Shown: positions 1 through 7,796, numbered from the stretch's first letter. The stretch: DNA of 17,941 bases from an uncultured Alphaproteobacteria bacterium (GCA_937900425.1 CALCDT010000272.1:1-17941), one strand, 5' to 3'. The notes: generated from the sequence alone by a model not told the origin. Made by a program: numbers and translations.

Positions 1-1631
1 CCGGGCGATGGCCGCAGGCGTCGGACCGCGCCGCGACGCCGGAGGCGATGCGGGCGCTGTGGGACCAGCGGACGGCGGTGGCGGAACTCGTGGCCCGCCG
101 GGGCGGACTACTCGCAGACATCGCCGCCGGCGAGGCCCGCGCGGCGCCGATGCGGGCGGTGCTCGCCGCCGCCGAGGCGGCCTTCGGGCTCGAGGGCGCA
201 GTCGAGTCGCCAAAGGGAGACCGCCGGGGGGACGACGCCGTCGAGGCGGGCGCTCTCGCGCGCCGGATCGCGGCGGCACGGGCGGCGATCACGGCGCGCG
301 AACGCGGCCATACCGCCCATCTCAGGCTCTGTGACATGCGCGCCGAGCTGCTGCGCCAGCGCGATCTCGCGGAAGCGGAGGCCGAACGGCTCGCCGCGGA
401 GCGGGCGGCCTGGCGGGCGGCCTGGGCCGAGGCGGCGCCGCGGATCGGCCTTCCCGGCGACGCCGACCCGGCGCTCGCGGAAGAGATCGTCGACGAGTGG
501 AAGGCGCTGGAGGTGACGCGGGAGGGGATCGATCTCGCCCGCTCGCGGCAGGCCCAGCGCCGGACCCGGCGTGCCGACCTTTCCGCCCGCCATGCCGACC
601 TTTCCGCCCGGCTCGGCCTCGACCTGCCGCAGGATGCAACGGCGGCGGCCGAGCTGCTCGTCGCCCGTCACACCGCCGCCCGCGACATCGCCGGCAGGCG
701 GCTCGGTCTCGCCCCGGAGGCGGAGCGGGCGCGTGAGCGCGCGGCGGCTGCCGCCCTCGCTCACGCGACGGCGAAGGCCACGCTCGCGCAGGTCATGGCC
801 GAGGCCGGAACCGACGAGGCCGGCCTTCCCGTCTATCTCGCCGAAGAGGGCGAGCGGCAGCGGCTGCTCGCTCGCCGCCAGGCGACTTATGCGGATGTCA
901 TGCACATCATGCATCTCGCCGACGCCGACGGGGTGCGCGATCGGCTCGCCGGCCTGACCGAAACCGACCTTCGCGCCGACGAGGCCGCGGTGGCGCGGGA
1001 GATCGAGGATCATGGCCGGCGCCACGAGCAGGCGCTGCTCGCCCTCGGCGAGGCGAAGCGGCGGCTCGAGGATTTCGGCCGTGACGGCGGCTACAACCGG
1101 GCGGTCGCCGAGCGGGAGGCCGCGGCCGCCGCGATCGCCGGCACCGTCGAGCGCTATCTCGAAGCCGCGGTAGCCCGCGATCTGCTGGAAGAGGCGATGG
1201 AGCGGCTGCGTGCCGAGGAGAAGGCGCCGGTGCTGGTGGAGGCGGGCGCGCTGTTCGCCCGGGCGACGGCCGGCCGCTACGACGGCATCGAGAGCGAGAT
1301 CGACGGCGACGGCGAGCCCGCGGTGTTCGGCCGGCTGGCCTCGGGCGCCCTGGTGCCGGTGGAGAAGATGAGCGAGGGCACCCGCGACCAGATGTTCCTC
1401 GCCTTCCGCCTCGCCGGCATCGCGCGCTATTGCCGGGAGGCCGAGCCGCTGCCGCTCGTCGCCGACGACATCCTCGTCCACTTCGACGACGCCCGCAGCG
1501 CCGCCGCCCTCGAACTGCTCGCCGACGTCGGCGAGACCACCCAGGTGCTGCTGTTCACCCACCACACCCTGATACCGGCCGCCGCCGCCCCGCTGGTGGC
1601 GGCGGGGCGGGCGCGGGTCGTTGAGATCTGA
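1..1631 (+). CDS. YhaN-like SMC-type AAA ATPase, 5'-truncated by window edge
   Basis: The frame is open from base 3 with no stop before TGA at 1629-1631, giving about 542 residues. The start codon and N-terminal Walker A lie outside the window, and the internal ATG at 48 is not a real start. The visible part is a long Ala/Glu/Arg-rich coiled coil followed by a C-terminal ATPase lobe. That lobe carries the ABC-like signature SEGTRDQMFLAFRLA (about 1369-1413), a Walker B stretch PLPLVADDILVHFDD, and the switch segment TTQVLLFTHH. This pattern is characteristic of YhaN-family proteins, which resemble Rad50/SbcC and usually pair with a YhaO-type metallophosphoesterase, presumed to be encoded upstream. 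A role in DNA-end processing or repair is inferred from family resemblance. The coiled coil holds a 21-bp tandem duplication (572-610). The next gene is convergent, so this is probably the last gene of its transcription unit. Confidence 0.87.
   Translation, partial: GRWPQASDRAATPEAMRALWDQRTAVAELVARRGGLLADIAAGEARAAPMRAVLAAAEAAFGLEGAVESPKGDRRGDDAVEAGALARRIAAARAAITARERGHTAHLRLCDMRAELLRQRDLAEAEAERLAAERAAWRAAWAEAAPRIGLPGDADPALAEEIVDEWKALEVTREGIDLARSRQAQRRTRRADLSARHADLSARLGLDLPQDATAAAELLVARHTAARDIAGRRLGLAPEAERARERAAAAALAHATAKATLAQVMAEAGTDEAGLPVYLAEEGERQRLLARRQATYADVMHIMHLADADGVRDRLAGLTETDLRADEAAVAREIEDHGRRHEQALLALGEAKRRLEDFGRDGGYNRAVAEREAAAAAIAGTVERYLEAAVARDLLEEAMERLRAEEKAPVLVEAGALFARATAGRYDGIESEIDGDGEPAVFGRLASGALVPVEKMSEGTRDQMFLAFRLAGIARYCREAEPLPLVADDILVHFDDARSAAALELLADVGETTQVLLFTHHTLIPAAAAPLVAAGRARVVEI
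572..610 (+). repeat. 21-bp-period tandem repeat inside the YhaN-like coiled coil
   Basis: The 18-mer TGCCGACCTTTCCGCCCG occurs at 572-589 and again at 593-610, exactly 21 bp apart. It encodes ADLSAR-H-ADLSAR-L, a duplicated heptad that keeps both reading frame and coiled-coil register. It looks like a recent in-frame slippage or duplication event, because even synonymous positions are identical. Confidence 0.8.
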
Positions 1632-1641
1632 CCCTAGGGTC
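1630..1641. repeat. Perfect 12-bp palindrome overlapping a stop codon
   Basis: GACCCTAGGGTC is its own reverse complement and begins on the second base of the TGA stop of the YhaN-like gene. It lies in the 113-bp gap between this gene and the convergent response-regulator gene. There is no loop and no T tract, so it is not a typical intrinsic terminator. The central CTAG is a tetranucleotide that is rare in many bacterial genomes. Its function is unknown. Confidence 0.5.
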
Positions 1642-1744
1642 GGGAACCTCGCTCTCTTCGGATTTTCCGGGGCCACGGACCGAATTGCCGAAGCGACCGT
1701 GCTGCGAAAGGTTGACGCGTTCGGGTCGGGGTGTCCAGCCGGCC

Positions 1745-2968
1745 TCAGGCCGCCTGGCGCATCGGCAGGGCGACGGTGAGGTCGGCCGCGCCGGTCTCGC
1801 CGCGGGTGATGGTGAGCCGGCCGCCCTGGCGGTCGAGCATCGATTCCACCAGCATCAGCGCCGAGACGTGGTCGTCGAGGACGAAGCCGCCGAGGCCTGC
1901 GTCGGCCGCGGTGCTCGGCGCCGTTTCGGCGTCGTCGCCGGCGATCGGCCGCAGCGCGCTCTCCGGTTCGGTCAGGCAGACGAGAAGCTCGCCGTTCTGG
2001 ATGCGGATGCGCAGCTTCAGCACCTTGCCACCGACGCCGTTGCGGATGCCGCCGACCAGCAGCAGTCGGAGCGCCGTGCGCACGCCGTCCGGATCGCATT
2101 CGACGAGGACCGGGATACTCGGATGGACGTAGTCGAGGACGATGCCGTGGCGCTCGGCTTCGGGCCGCACCAGCCGCACCGTCTCGGCGACGAGTTCGGC
2201 GACGTCGATGCGGGTGACGAGGGCGGCGCCGATCACCGGCGTCCGGCGCAGCCGCGTGACCCGGTCATAGAGATCGCGGCGGATCTCGGCGGAGGCGGCG
2301 ATGATGTCGTCGACGAAAAGCGTCGCCTCGGCCGCGTCCTTGCCGATCATGTCGCGCGACAGCATGGCCGCGGTGTGGATGCGGTCGATGCGGCCGGAGA
2401 GGGCGGTGAGCCAGTCGAGCACGCCGCGGGCGGTGGCGGCTTCGCGGTCGCCGTTCGCCAGCAGCTGGAACTGCATCTCGTGACGGCGCTCGCTGCCGTG
2501 GAGCACGCTGCGCAGGGTCGAGCCCAGCAACTCCGGGTTGAGCAGGTCCTTGCTGATGAAGGCCGATGCGCCGGCGCGCAGGCCGATCTCCTGGATGTCG
2601 GAGTGGTCGAGTTGCGAGAAGACGATGATCGGCGGCGCATCCGGCCGGGTGCCGACGTCGCGGATGAAGGCGACGGAGCTTTCGGCGCCGAGCCAGTAGT
2701 CGGCGAGGAAGACGTCGAACTCCTCCTGCCTCGCCGCGCGCATCGCCTCGTCGACGGTCTGGACGTGGCGCATGTCGAAGACGAAGCCTTCGATCCGTCC
2801 GAGGAAATGCTGGACGGTGCGGGCGTCGATGATGTCGTCGTCGAGCAGCAGAACCTTGACGGTGCGCGGTGCCTTGCCTTCCCTGGACGTCCAGGTCGAC
2901 GACGCGGTGGTCCGTTCGGTGTCGCCGCGCGAATCCCCGGCATTCGAGCCGGTGTCGAGCATGGCCAT
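1745..2968 (-). CDS. Response regulator: receiver domain fused to degenerate histidine-kinase-like module
   Basis: 407 residues. An unstructured, Thr/Ser-rich N-terminal tail of about 36 residues precedes a canonical receiver domain (about 37-157). It has the acidic cluster D43-D45, phosphoacceptor D90 in FLADYWL, S118 in the Thr switch position, F137 and conserved K140. Residues about 160-240 are helical and resemble a dimerisation/phosphotransfer region, but I see no convincing H-box. Residues about 254-403 resemble a GHKL ATPase fold: the C-terminal pattern LMLVESMLDRQGGRLTI mimics the kinase helix-GG-strand end. The N-box is degenerate (LLLVGGIRN) and the DxGxG motif is absent, so catalysis is doubtful. 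The start at 2968 is supported by GGGAGAGG six bases upstream, and the first and third codons are both ATG. Lying downstream of an MCP gene, it may take phosphate from a chemotaxis or cell-cycle kinase, which is inference. A CtrA box sits about 100 bp upstream. Confidence 0.85.
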   Translation of the reverse strand: MAMLDTGSNAGDSRGDTERTTASSTWTSREGKAPRTVKVLLLDDDIIDARTVQHFLGRIEGFVFDMRHVQTVDEAMRAARQEEFDVFLADYWLGAESSVAFIRDVGTRPDAPPIIVFSQLDHSDIQEIGLRAGASAFISKDLLNPELLGSTLRSVLHGSERRHEMQFQLLANGDREAATARGVLDWLTALSGRIDRIHTAAMLSRDMIGKDAAEATLFVDDIIAASAEIRRDLYDRVTRLRRTPVIGAALVTRIDVAELVAETVRLVRPEAERHGIVLDYVHPSIPVLVECDPDGVRTALRLLLVGGIRNGVGGKVLKLRIRIQNGELLVCLTEPESALRPIAGDDAETAPSTAADAGLGGFVLDDHVSALMLVESMLDRQGGRLTITRGETGAADLTVALPMRQAA

Positions 2969-3066
2969 GAAATACCTCTCCCGAATCGATCCGCGTGTCT
3001 GGCTGGCGCCTTGCCCAGGCGCTCTTCTCGCCGCGAAGGTTGATTCTTAATGATCGTTTACGATGG

Positions 3067-3081
3067 TTAACGAATGGTTAA
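3067..3081 (-). promoter_or_regulatory. CtrA-binding box upstream of response-regulator gene
   Basis: On the minus strand this reads TTAACCATTCGTTAA, an exact match to the established alphaproteobacterial CtrA consensus TTAA-N7-TTAA. It lies in an AT-rich island within otherwise GC-rich sequence, about 100 bp upstream of the response-regulator start. The decamer CGTTAACCAT is directly repeated here and is followed by the related CGTAAACGAT, so several half-sites are present. Whether CtrA activates or represses depends on the transcription start, which I cannot place. Confidence 0.72.
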
Positions 3082-3246
3082 CGCGGTCGCGCCGGGGCGG
3101 CGGGCGCGGATTTCCGGGCCGGGAGAGGCTGGAATGGGGATAGGGGAGGCGGCGTCGGTGTGGCGCCGGAGCTGCAATGCCGAAACCGATCCGTTCCGGT
3201 CGGGGACGAGGCGCGCCGCCGCAGGAGTTGCCGGGGTCGGAGCCGC

Positions 3247-3280
3247 AAAATGCCGGCCGAACGGGTGTCGTTCGGCCGGC
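3247..3280 (-). terminator. Rho-independent terminator of the MCP gene
   Basis: A perfect 11-bp inverted repeat, GCCGGCCGAAC at 3252-3262 and GTTCGGCCGGC at 3270-3280, with a 7-nt loop. Read on the minus strand the stem is followed by ATTTTGC. It starts about 42 bp after the MCP stop codon and separates MCP transcription from the downstream response regulator. Confidence 0.8.
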
Positions 3281-3322
3281 GATATCGTCCCCTCGGAACG
3301 TCCCGACGGTGCCTCGCGCCGA

Positions 3323-5326
3323 TCAGGCCGCGGCGACGTCGCGCAGGAAGCGGTCGATGGTGGCGGTGAGGTCGTCGGTGCGGCGGGCGACCTCCTCGGT
3401 CGAGGCGGTGACGCGGCGGGCCGAGCGCGAGGTCTCGCCGCTGGCGGAGCCGACGTCGCCGATGCTGCGGTCGACGTCCATGACGCTGGCCGAGACCCTC
3501 GTGACCGTGCCGCTGATCTCGCCGGTCGCCGCGCCCTGCTCCTCGATCGCCGAGGCGACGGCGCCGGTGTAGATCGAGATTTCGGACATGACGCCGGTGA
3601 TCTCCTCGATCGCCGCGACGGTGGCGCGGGTCGAGGACTGGATGTCGCCGATCTGGTCGGCGATCTCCTCGGTCGCGCGCGCGGTCTGGCTCGCCAGCGA
3701 CTTCACCTCGGAGGCGACGACCGCGAAGCCCCTGCCGGCCTCACCCGCGCGGGCCGCCTCGATGGTGGCGTTGAGGGCGAGCAGGTTGGTCTGTTCGGCG
3801 ATCGCACGGATCAGGCTGACCACCTCCCCGATCCGCCCCGCGGCCTCGGCGAGGGTCTGGACCTTGACGTTGGTGCTCTCGGCCCCGGCCATCGCCCGGG
3901 TGACGATGGCGTTGGTCTGGGTGATCTGGCCGCTGATCTCGCAGATCGAGGCGGCGAGCTGCTCGGCGGCGGTGGCGACGGTCTGCACGCCCTCGCGGGT
4001 CGAACCGGAGGCGGCGGCGGCGGTGCCGACCCGGCCGGCGGCCTCCTCGGCGACGGTGATGAGATAGTCGGCGGTGGAGCGCATCTCGCTCATCGATCCG
4101 CCGACCGAGGCGAGGGTCTCGCCAACCTCGCCGCGGAAGGCGGCGACGAGGTCGTCGATCCGGCGCTGGCGCGCCCGGCGGGCGGCATCCTCCGCGAGGG
4201 CGCCGGCGGCGAGGCGACGTCGCTCGACCGCGTCGTCGCGGAAGACCGCGACAGCACGGGCCATGTCGCCGATCTCGTCGCCGCGGCCGGCGTCCGGAAT
4301 CTCGGGGGCACCGCCGGCGGCGAGATCCGTCATCACCGCCTTGAGGCGGGCGAGCGGTCGCAGGATGCCGAGGCCGATGGTGGCCGAAAGGGCGACGCCG
4401 AGGACGAGGGTGAGGGCGATGACCAGCGGCAGCAGCAGCCGGACCCGCTCCTCGGCCGTGAGGGAGGCGGCGACGGCCTGTTCGCGCACGGCGGCGACGG
4501 CGGCGACGACCTCGCCGATCATGGCCGGGACCAGATCGAATTCGAGGCGGATGCGGTCGGCGAGTGGCTCCTTGCGCGCCGCAGCGGCCGACCAGCCGTC
4601 GACGGCGGCGACGTAGGCGTCGATTCGTGCGGTCAGGTCGGCCTTCTCGGCGTCGGTGATCGCGGCCTTGTCGACGTAGCGGCGCAGGCGGCCGACGGCG
4701 GCGTCGATGGTGCCGCGCGCGGCGTCGTCGAGGGTGAGGGCGAAGCGGGCGAGCGCGGCGGAAAGCTGGGCCTGGCCCTGGACGACACGGACCGTCGCCT
4801 CGTTCATGCCGCTCCTGGAAATCTTGTTGACGTAGGCGGCGAGATCCTTGTCGGCGGCGTCGAGACGCCCGCCCAGTCCCTCGTCGGCGGCGTAGCCGAG
4901 GCTGGCCTGAAGGGCGATCAGTTCGTGGAAATGGCCGCGGAGCGAGACGAGTGCGTCCTCGAGCCCGGCGACACCGGCGGTCGGAAGGTCGAGGTCGGCG
5001 ACGCTGCGGGCGAGATGCTCCACCGTGGCGATCGCGACGGCCGTGCTGGCGTCGAGGGCGCTGGCCTTCTGCACGGTCGGGGCGACGAGGAAGGCCGCCT
5101 CCTCGAGTTGCAGGGCGGCGACGTCGCCGCGAAGATCGAGCGCGGACTCGGCGACGCCACCGGCCCGCGTGATCGCGACCTGGGCCTCCTCCACGGTGGC
5201 GAGGCCATACCAGGAGGTCGCCGCGACGAGGGCGAGACCGGCGAACCAGACGAGGCAGGACAGCGTGAGGCGGAAGGTGAGGGACCGGTCGGCGAAGCGG
5301 CGCGGGGCACGGATGTCGGCGGGCAT
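3323..5326 (-). CDS. Methyl-accepting chemotaxis protein (HAMP plus signalling domain)
   Basis: 667 residues from the chosen start. Membrane segment 1 is about residues 18-41, followed by an all-helical periplasmic sensor region (about 42-295), membrane segment 2 (about 296-321), HAMP (about 322-373) and a long cytoplasmic coiled coil. The invariant hairpin tip EQTNLLALNATIEAARAGE is about 512-530. The long helical sensor without cysteine or PAS motifs suggests a four-helix or bimodular helical ligand domain, which is tentative. The C-terminus ends FLRDVAAA and lacks a NWETF-type CheR-binding pentapeptide. An ATG at 5371 would add 15 residues. I prefer 5326 because those 15 codons lack the strong GC third-position bias of the gene and a TTATAA sits just ahead of 5371. 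Neither start has a strong Shine-Dalgarno. The protein would relay signals to CheA/CheW, which are not in this window. Confidence 0.93.
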   Translation of the reverse strand: MPADIRAPRRFADRSLTFRLTLSCLVWFAGLALVAATSWYGLATVEEAQVAITRAGGVAESALDLRGDVAALQLEEAAFLVAPTVQKASALDASTAVAIATVEHLARSVADLDLPTAGVAGLEDALVSLRGHFHELIALQASLGYAADEGLGGRLDAADKDLAAYVNKISRSGMNEATVRVVQGQAQLSAALARFALTLDDAARGTIDAAVGRLRRYVDKAAITDAEKADLTARIDAYVAAVDGWSAAAARKEPLADRIRLEFDLVPAMIGEVVAAVAAVREQAVAASLTAEERVRLLLPLVIALTLVLGVALSATIGLGILRPLARLKAVMTDLAAGGAPEIPDAGRGDEIGDMARAVAVFRDDAVERRRLAAGALAEDAARRARQRRIDDLVAAFRGEVGETLASVGGSMSEMRSTADYLITVAEEAAGRVGTAAAASGSTREGVQTVATAAEQLAASICEISGQITQTNAIVTRAMAGAESTNVKVQTLAEAAGRIGEVVSLIRAIAEQTNLLALNATIEAARAGEAGRGFAVVASEVKSLASQTARATEEIADQIGDIQSSTRATVAAIEEITGVMSEISIYTGAVASAIEEQGAATGEISGTVTRVSASVMDVDRSIGDVGSASGETSRSARRVTASTEEVARRTDDLTATIDRFLRDVAAA

Positions 5327-5464
5327 GTACTCGGGTCCGGGTCGATGACGGTGACCCGGACGATAGGTCATATCTCTTTATAAGTTCTTGTCGCGAAATG
5401 ACGAAATTTTGGGCGGGCCCGCTGAAAGGAAAGGCGTCGGCCGGCCGTGTCCCGGCCGCCTCCC

Positions 5465-7099
5465 TCAGGCGGAGACCGGCGCGCGGACCTTGTCGCGGAA
5501 GGCGCGGCGGATCACCTTGCCCGACGTCGTCAGGGGAATTTCGTCGACGAAGGTGATTTCCCTCGGATACTCGTGGCTCGACAGCCGCGAGCGGACGAAG
5601 GCCTTGATGTCGTCGACGAGGGCCGGGCCGGTGCTCACCCCCGGTTGCGGGACGACGAAGGCGGTGACGATCTCGGTACGCACCGGATCGGGCTTGCCGA
5701 CGACCACGGCGAGGCGGACGGCGGGATGGGCCGCGAGGCAATCCTCGATCTCACCGGGGCCGATGCGGTAGCCGGCCGAGGTGATGACGTCGTCCTCGCG
5801 GCCGACGAAGGCGATGTAGCCGTCGTCGTCGCGCACGGCCTGGTCGCCCGTCATCATCCAGCGGCCGCGGAACTTGGCTTCGGTCGCCTCCTCATTGTTC
5901 CAGTAGCCGAGGAACATCACCGGGTCCGGTCGGGCGATGGCGATCTCGCCGGTCTCGCCGGCTGCGGCCTCGGTGCCGTCGGGGCGCAGGATCGCGACCT
6001 CGTGGCCGGGAACCGGACGGCCGATCGCGCCGGGGCGGCAGACGCCGAGGCCGCCGGACGAGCCGATGACGGCGTTGCACTCGGTCTGGCCGTAGAACTC
6101 GTTGACTGGAACGCCGAAGGCCTCCTCGGCCCAGAGCAGGGTGTCGGCGCCGAGCTTCTCCCCCGCCGAGCCGATCGCGCGCAGCCGCAGTCGGTCGCGA
6201 TCGACGGCGGCGCCCTCGGCGCGGATCATCTTGAGGGCGGTCGGCGGCAGGAAGGCGTTGGTGACGCGGTGGCGGGCCATCAGGTCGAGCGCGCGGCCGG
6301 GATCGAACTTCTCGAAGCGGAAGGCGACGACGGGCACGCCGAAATGCAGCGCCGGCATCAGCGCGTTGAGCAGGCCGCCGGCCCAGGCCCAGTCGGAGGG
6401 GGTCCACATGACGTCGCCGGACTGCGGCATCATCTCCTGGGAGAGTTCGATGCCGGGCAGGTGGCCGAGCAGCACGCGGTGGCCGTGCAGGGCGCCTTTC
6501 GGAGCGCCGGTGGTGCCGGAGGTGTAGATCATCAGTGCCGGATCGTCCGGGCGGCTGTCGACCGGCTCGAATCGGCTCGAGGCGCGCGACAGCACATGGC
6601 GAAGGTCGGCGGCCCCCGGTCCGGCGCCGCCGACCGCGTAGACGATCCGCAGCGCCGGCAACTCGGCGCGCAGATCCTCGATCTTCTCGGCACCCTCGAC
6701 GGTGGTGACGAGGGCGACGGCCCCGGCGTCGGCCAGCCGGTAGCGCAGGGCGTCGCTGCCGAACTGGATGGCGAGGGGAACGGCGATGGCGCCGAGCTTA
6801 TAGGCGGCGACGTGGGCGATCACCGTCTCGGCCGACTGCGGCAGCAGGATGCCGAGGCGGTCGCCGGCCTTGACGCCCTCGGCGGCGAGGGCGTTGGCGA
6901 GGCGGTTGGAACGGGTCGCCAGGAAGCCATAGGTGGCGAAGCGCGGCGGACCGTCCTCCTTGTGGACGATGAGCGCCGGCCGGTCCGGCTCGACCGCCGC
7001 CCAGCGATCCACGACATCGGTACCGATGTTGTAGAAGCCCGGCAGTTCGAAGGAGAACTGCCGGGAGAGATCACCGAAACTGGACGGGCGGGTCAGCAT
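5465..7099 (-). CDS. AMP-forming acyl-CoA synthetase
   Basis: 544 residues from ATG 7099. It activates a carboxylic acid to acyl-AMP and then acyl-CoA. Adenylate-forming motifs appear in order: phosphate-binding YTSGTTGAPKG (about 192-202), NEFYGQTE (about 333-340), the TGD aspartate motif (about 417-419), the hinge GREDDVITSAGYRIGP, and the catalytic lysine in PLTTSGKVIRR (K528). The N-terminus (PGFYNIGTDVVDRWA) resembles medium-chain or aromatic acid-CoA ligases common in Hyphomicrobiales. The exact substrate cannot be read from sequence. An upstream in-frame ATG at 7171 is less likely: the 24 extra codons have only about 58 percent GC at third positions and overlap an inverted repeat that fits a regulatory site better. 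It is a single-gene unit with no beta-oxidation neighbours. Confidence 0.92.
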   Translation of the reverse strand: MLTRPSSFGDLSRQFSFELPGFYNIGTDVVDRWAAVEPDRPALIVHKEDGPPRFATYGFLATRSNRLANALAAEGVKAGDRLGILLPQSAETVIAHVAAYKLGAIAVPLAIQFGSDALRYRLADAGAVALVTTVEGAEKIEDLRAELPALRIVYAVGGAGPGAADLRHVLSRASSRFEPVDSRPDDPALMIYTSGTTGAPKGALHGHRVLLGHLPGIELSQEMMPQSGDVMWTPSDWAWAGGLLNALMPALHFGVPVVAFRFEKFDPGRALDLMARHRVTNAFLPPTALKMIRAEGAAVDRDRLRLRAIGSAGEKLGADTLLWAEEAFGVPVNEFYGQTECNAVIGSSGGLGVCRPGAIGRPVPGHEVAILRPDGTEAAAGETGEIAIARPDPVMFLGYWNNEEATEAKFRGRWMMTGDQAVRDDDGYIAFVGREDDVITSAGYRIGPGEIEDCLAAHPAVRLAVVVGKPDPVRTEIVTAFVVPQPGVSTGPALVDDIKAFVRSRLSSHEYPREITFVDEIPLTTSGKVIRRAFRDKVRAPVSA

Positions 7100-7140
7100 G
7101 TCGAAAGCACTCGCTACGGGAACCTGCGTATCTTGCGCCT

Positions 7141-7176
7141 TTGCGATGCCCAAGGCAAATGCATTGTGCATCGCAA
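7141..7176. promoter_or_regulatory. Inverted-repeat operator candidate upstream of acyl-CoA synthetase
   Basis: TTGCGATGC at 7141-7149 and GCATCGCAA at 7168-7176 form a perfect 9-bp inverted repeat with an 18-bp spacer. A second palindrome, ATGCA-TTG-TGCAT, lies at 7159-7171, and a third TTGCGAC element at 7214-7220 belongs to the short palindrome TGCGAC-GGT-GTCGCA (7205-7219). The block sits 42-77 bp before the chosen start in relatively AT-rich DNA. That suits a dimeric repressor controlling the synthetase. I cannot assign the regulator family. Confidence 0.5.
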
Positions 7177-7247
7177 TATGCTCGGATTTTCGACCCGCTT
7201 CCAGTGCGACGGTGTCGCAACGTCCTCGATCCGGCGTCGCGAGGTCT

Positions 7248-7796
7248 TCACTGACCCGCGGCGACCTCCTGCGGCGGCTTCGGATAGGCCAGCATCAGGC
7301 ACCAGAACACCTTGTATTTCGAGTCGGGATTATAGGCCGCGCCGATGCCCATCACCGTCATCTCCGGGTCCTTCATGCCGCGGTCGTGGCGGGGCGAGGC
7401 GCGCCATTCGGAGAAGACGGCGGCGAGGGTGCGCGGGCCGGCGGCGATGTTCTCTCCGGCGGTGAGATAGGCGTAGCCGCCGTCCTGGAGGCGCTTGTTG
7501 AGGGCGCCGTAGGGCTGGAGCGCGTGGCTCATCTTGTCGGAACGGGCCATGTTCTCGGCATATTGCTGAGCGACGCGGGACAGGGCGGGATCGAGCCGCA
7601 GCGGCGCGACGCCGTTGGCCATGCGGTACTGGCTGATGATCTCCACCGCCTTGGCCTGGTCGACCCGGGCGCCCGGGCGGCCGAGGTCGTCGTAGAAGGA
7701 GGGCCGTTCCGGCGCGACCATCTTCTCGTTCGAGCAGGCGGCGAGGCCGAGGGCGACGACGATCGCCGGCAGCAGGCGGCTCAGGATCTTGAACAT
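7248..7796 (-). CDS. CAP/SCP-domain lipoprotein
   Basis: 182 residues. The N-terminus MFKILSRLLPAIVVALGLAAC is a lipoprotein signal peptide with lipobox LAAC, so C21 is the predicted lipidated residue. The mature part (about 45-175) is a bacterial CAP (cysteine-rich secretory/SCP-like) domain: ISQYRMANGVAPLRLDPAL, AQQYAENMARSDKMSHAL, the conserved AGENIAAG segment, and the SPRHDRGMKDPEMTVMGIGAAY motif with the second histidine. H91 and H138 are the expected cavity histidines. The biochemical role of bacterial CAP proteins is poorly defined. The start at 7796 is supported by AGGAAAG at a spacing of 8 bases. It is transcribed divergently from the cupin gene. Longer open frames running upstream are shadows. 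Confidence 0.9.
   Translation of the reverse strand: MFKILSRLLPAIVVALGLAACSNEKMVAPERPSFYDDLGRPGARVDQAKAVEIISQYRMANGVAPLRLDPALSRVAQQYAENMARSDKMSHALQPYGALNKRLQDGGYAYLTAGENIAAGPRTLAAVFSEWRASPRHDRGMKDPEMTVMGIGAAYNPDSKYKVFWCLMLAYPKPPQEVAAGQ

Larger units (their letters stand above)
2969..3322. other. Intergenic region between MCP and response-regulator genes
   Basis: 354 bp without a supportable gene. From the left it holds the response-regulator ribosome-binding site (minus strand, GGGAGAGG near 2975-2982), an AT-rich promoter-like tract (about 3038-3082) with a CtrA box, a GC-rich stretch with nothing recognisable (about 3083-3245), and the terminator of the MCP gene (3247-3280). Confidence 0.7.

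Noticed and set aside
3074..5383. A 769-residue open frame on the plus strand opposite the MCP gene
   Set aside because: It is Gly/Asp/Arg-rich low complexity with no domain. The minus strand of the same DNA encodes a complete MCP with TM, HAMP and signalling motifs. Long antisense frames are expected at this GC content.
5447..7465. A 672-residue plus-strand open frame opposite the acyl-CoA synthetase
   Set aside because: It is an antisense shadow: the minus strand has all adenylate-forming motifs, and this frame runs through the promoter region into the next gene.
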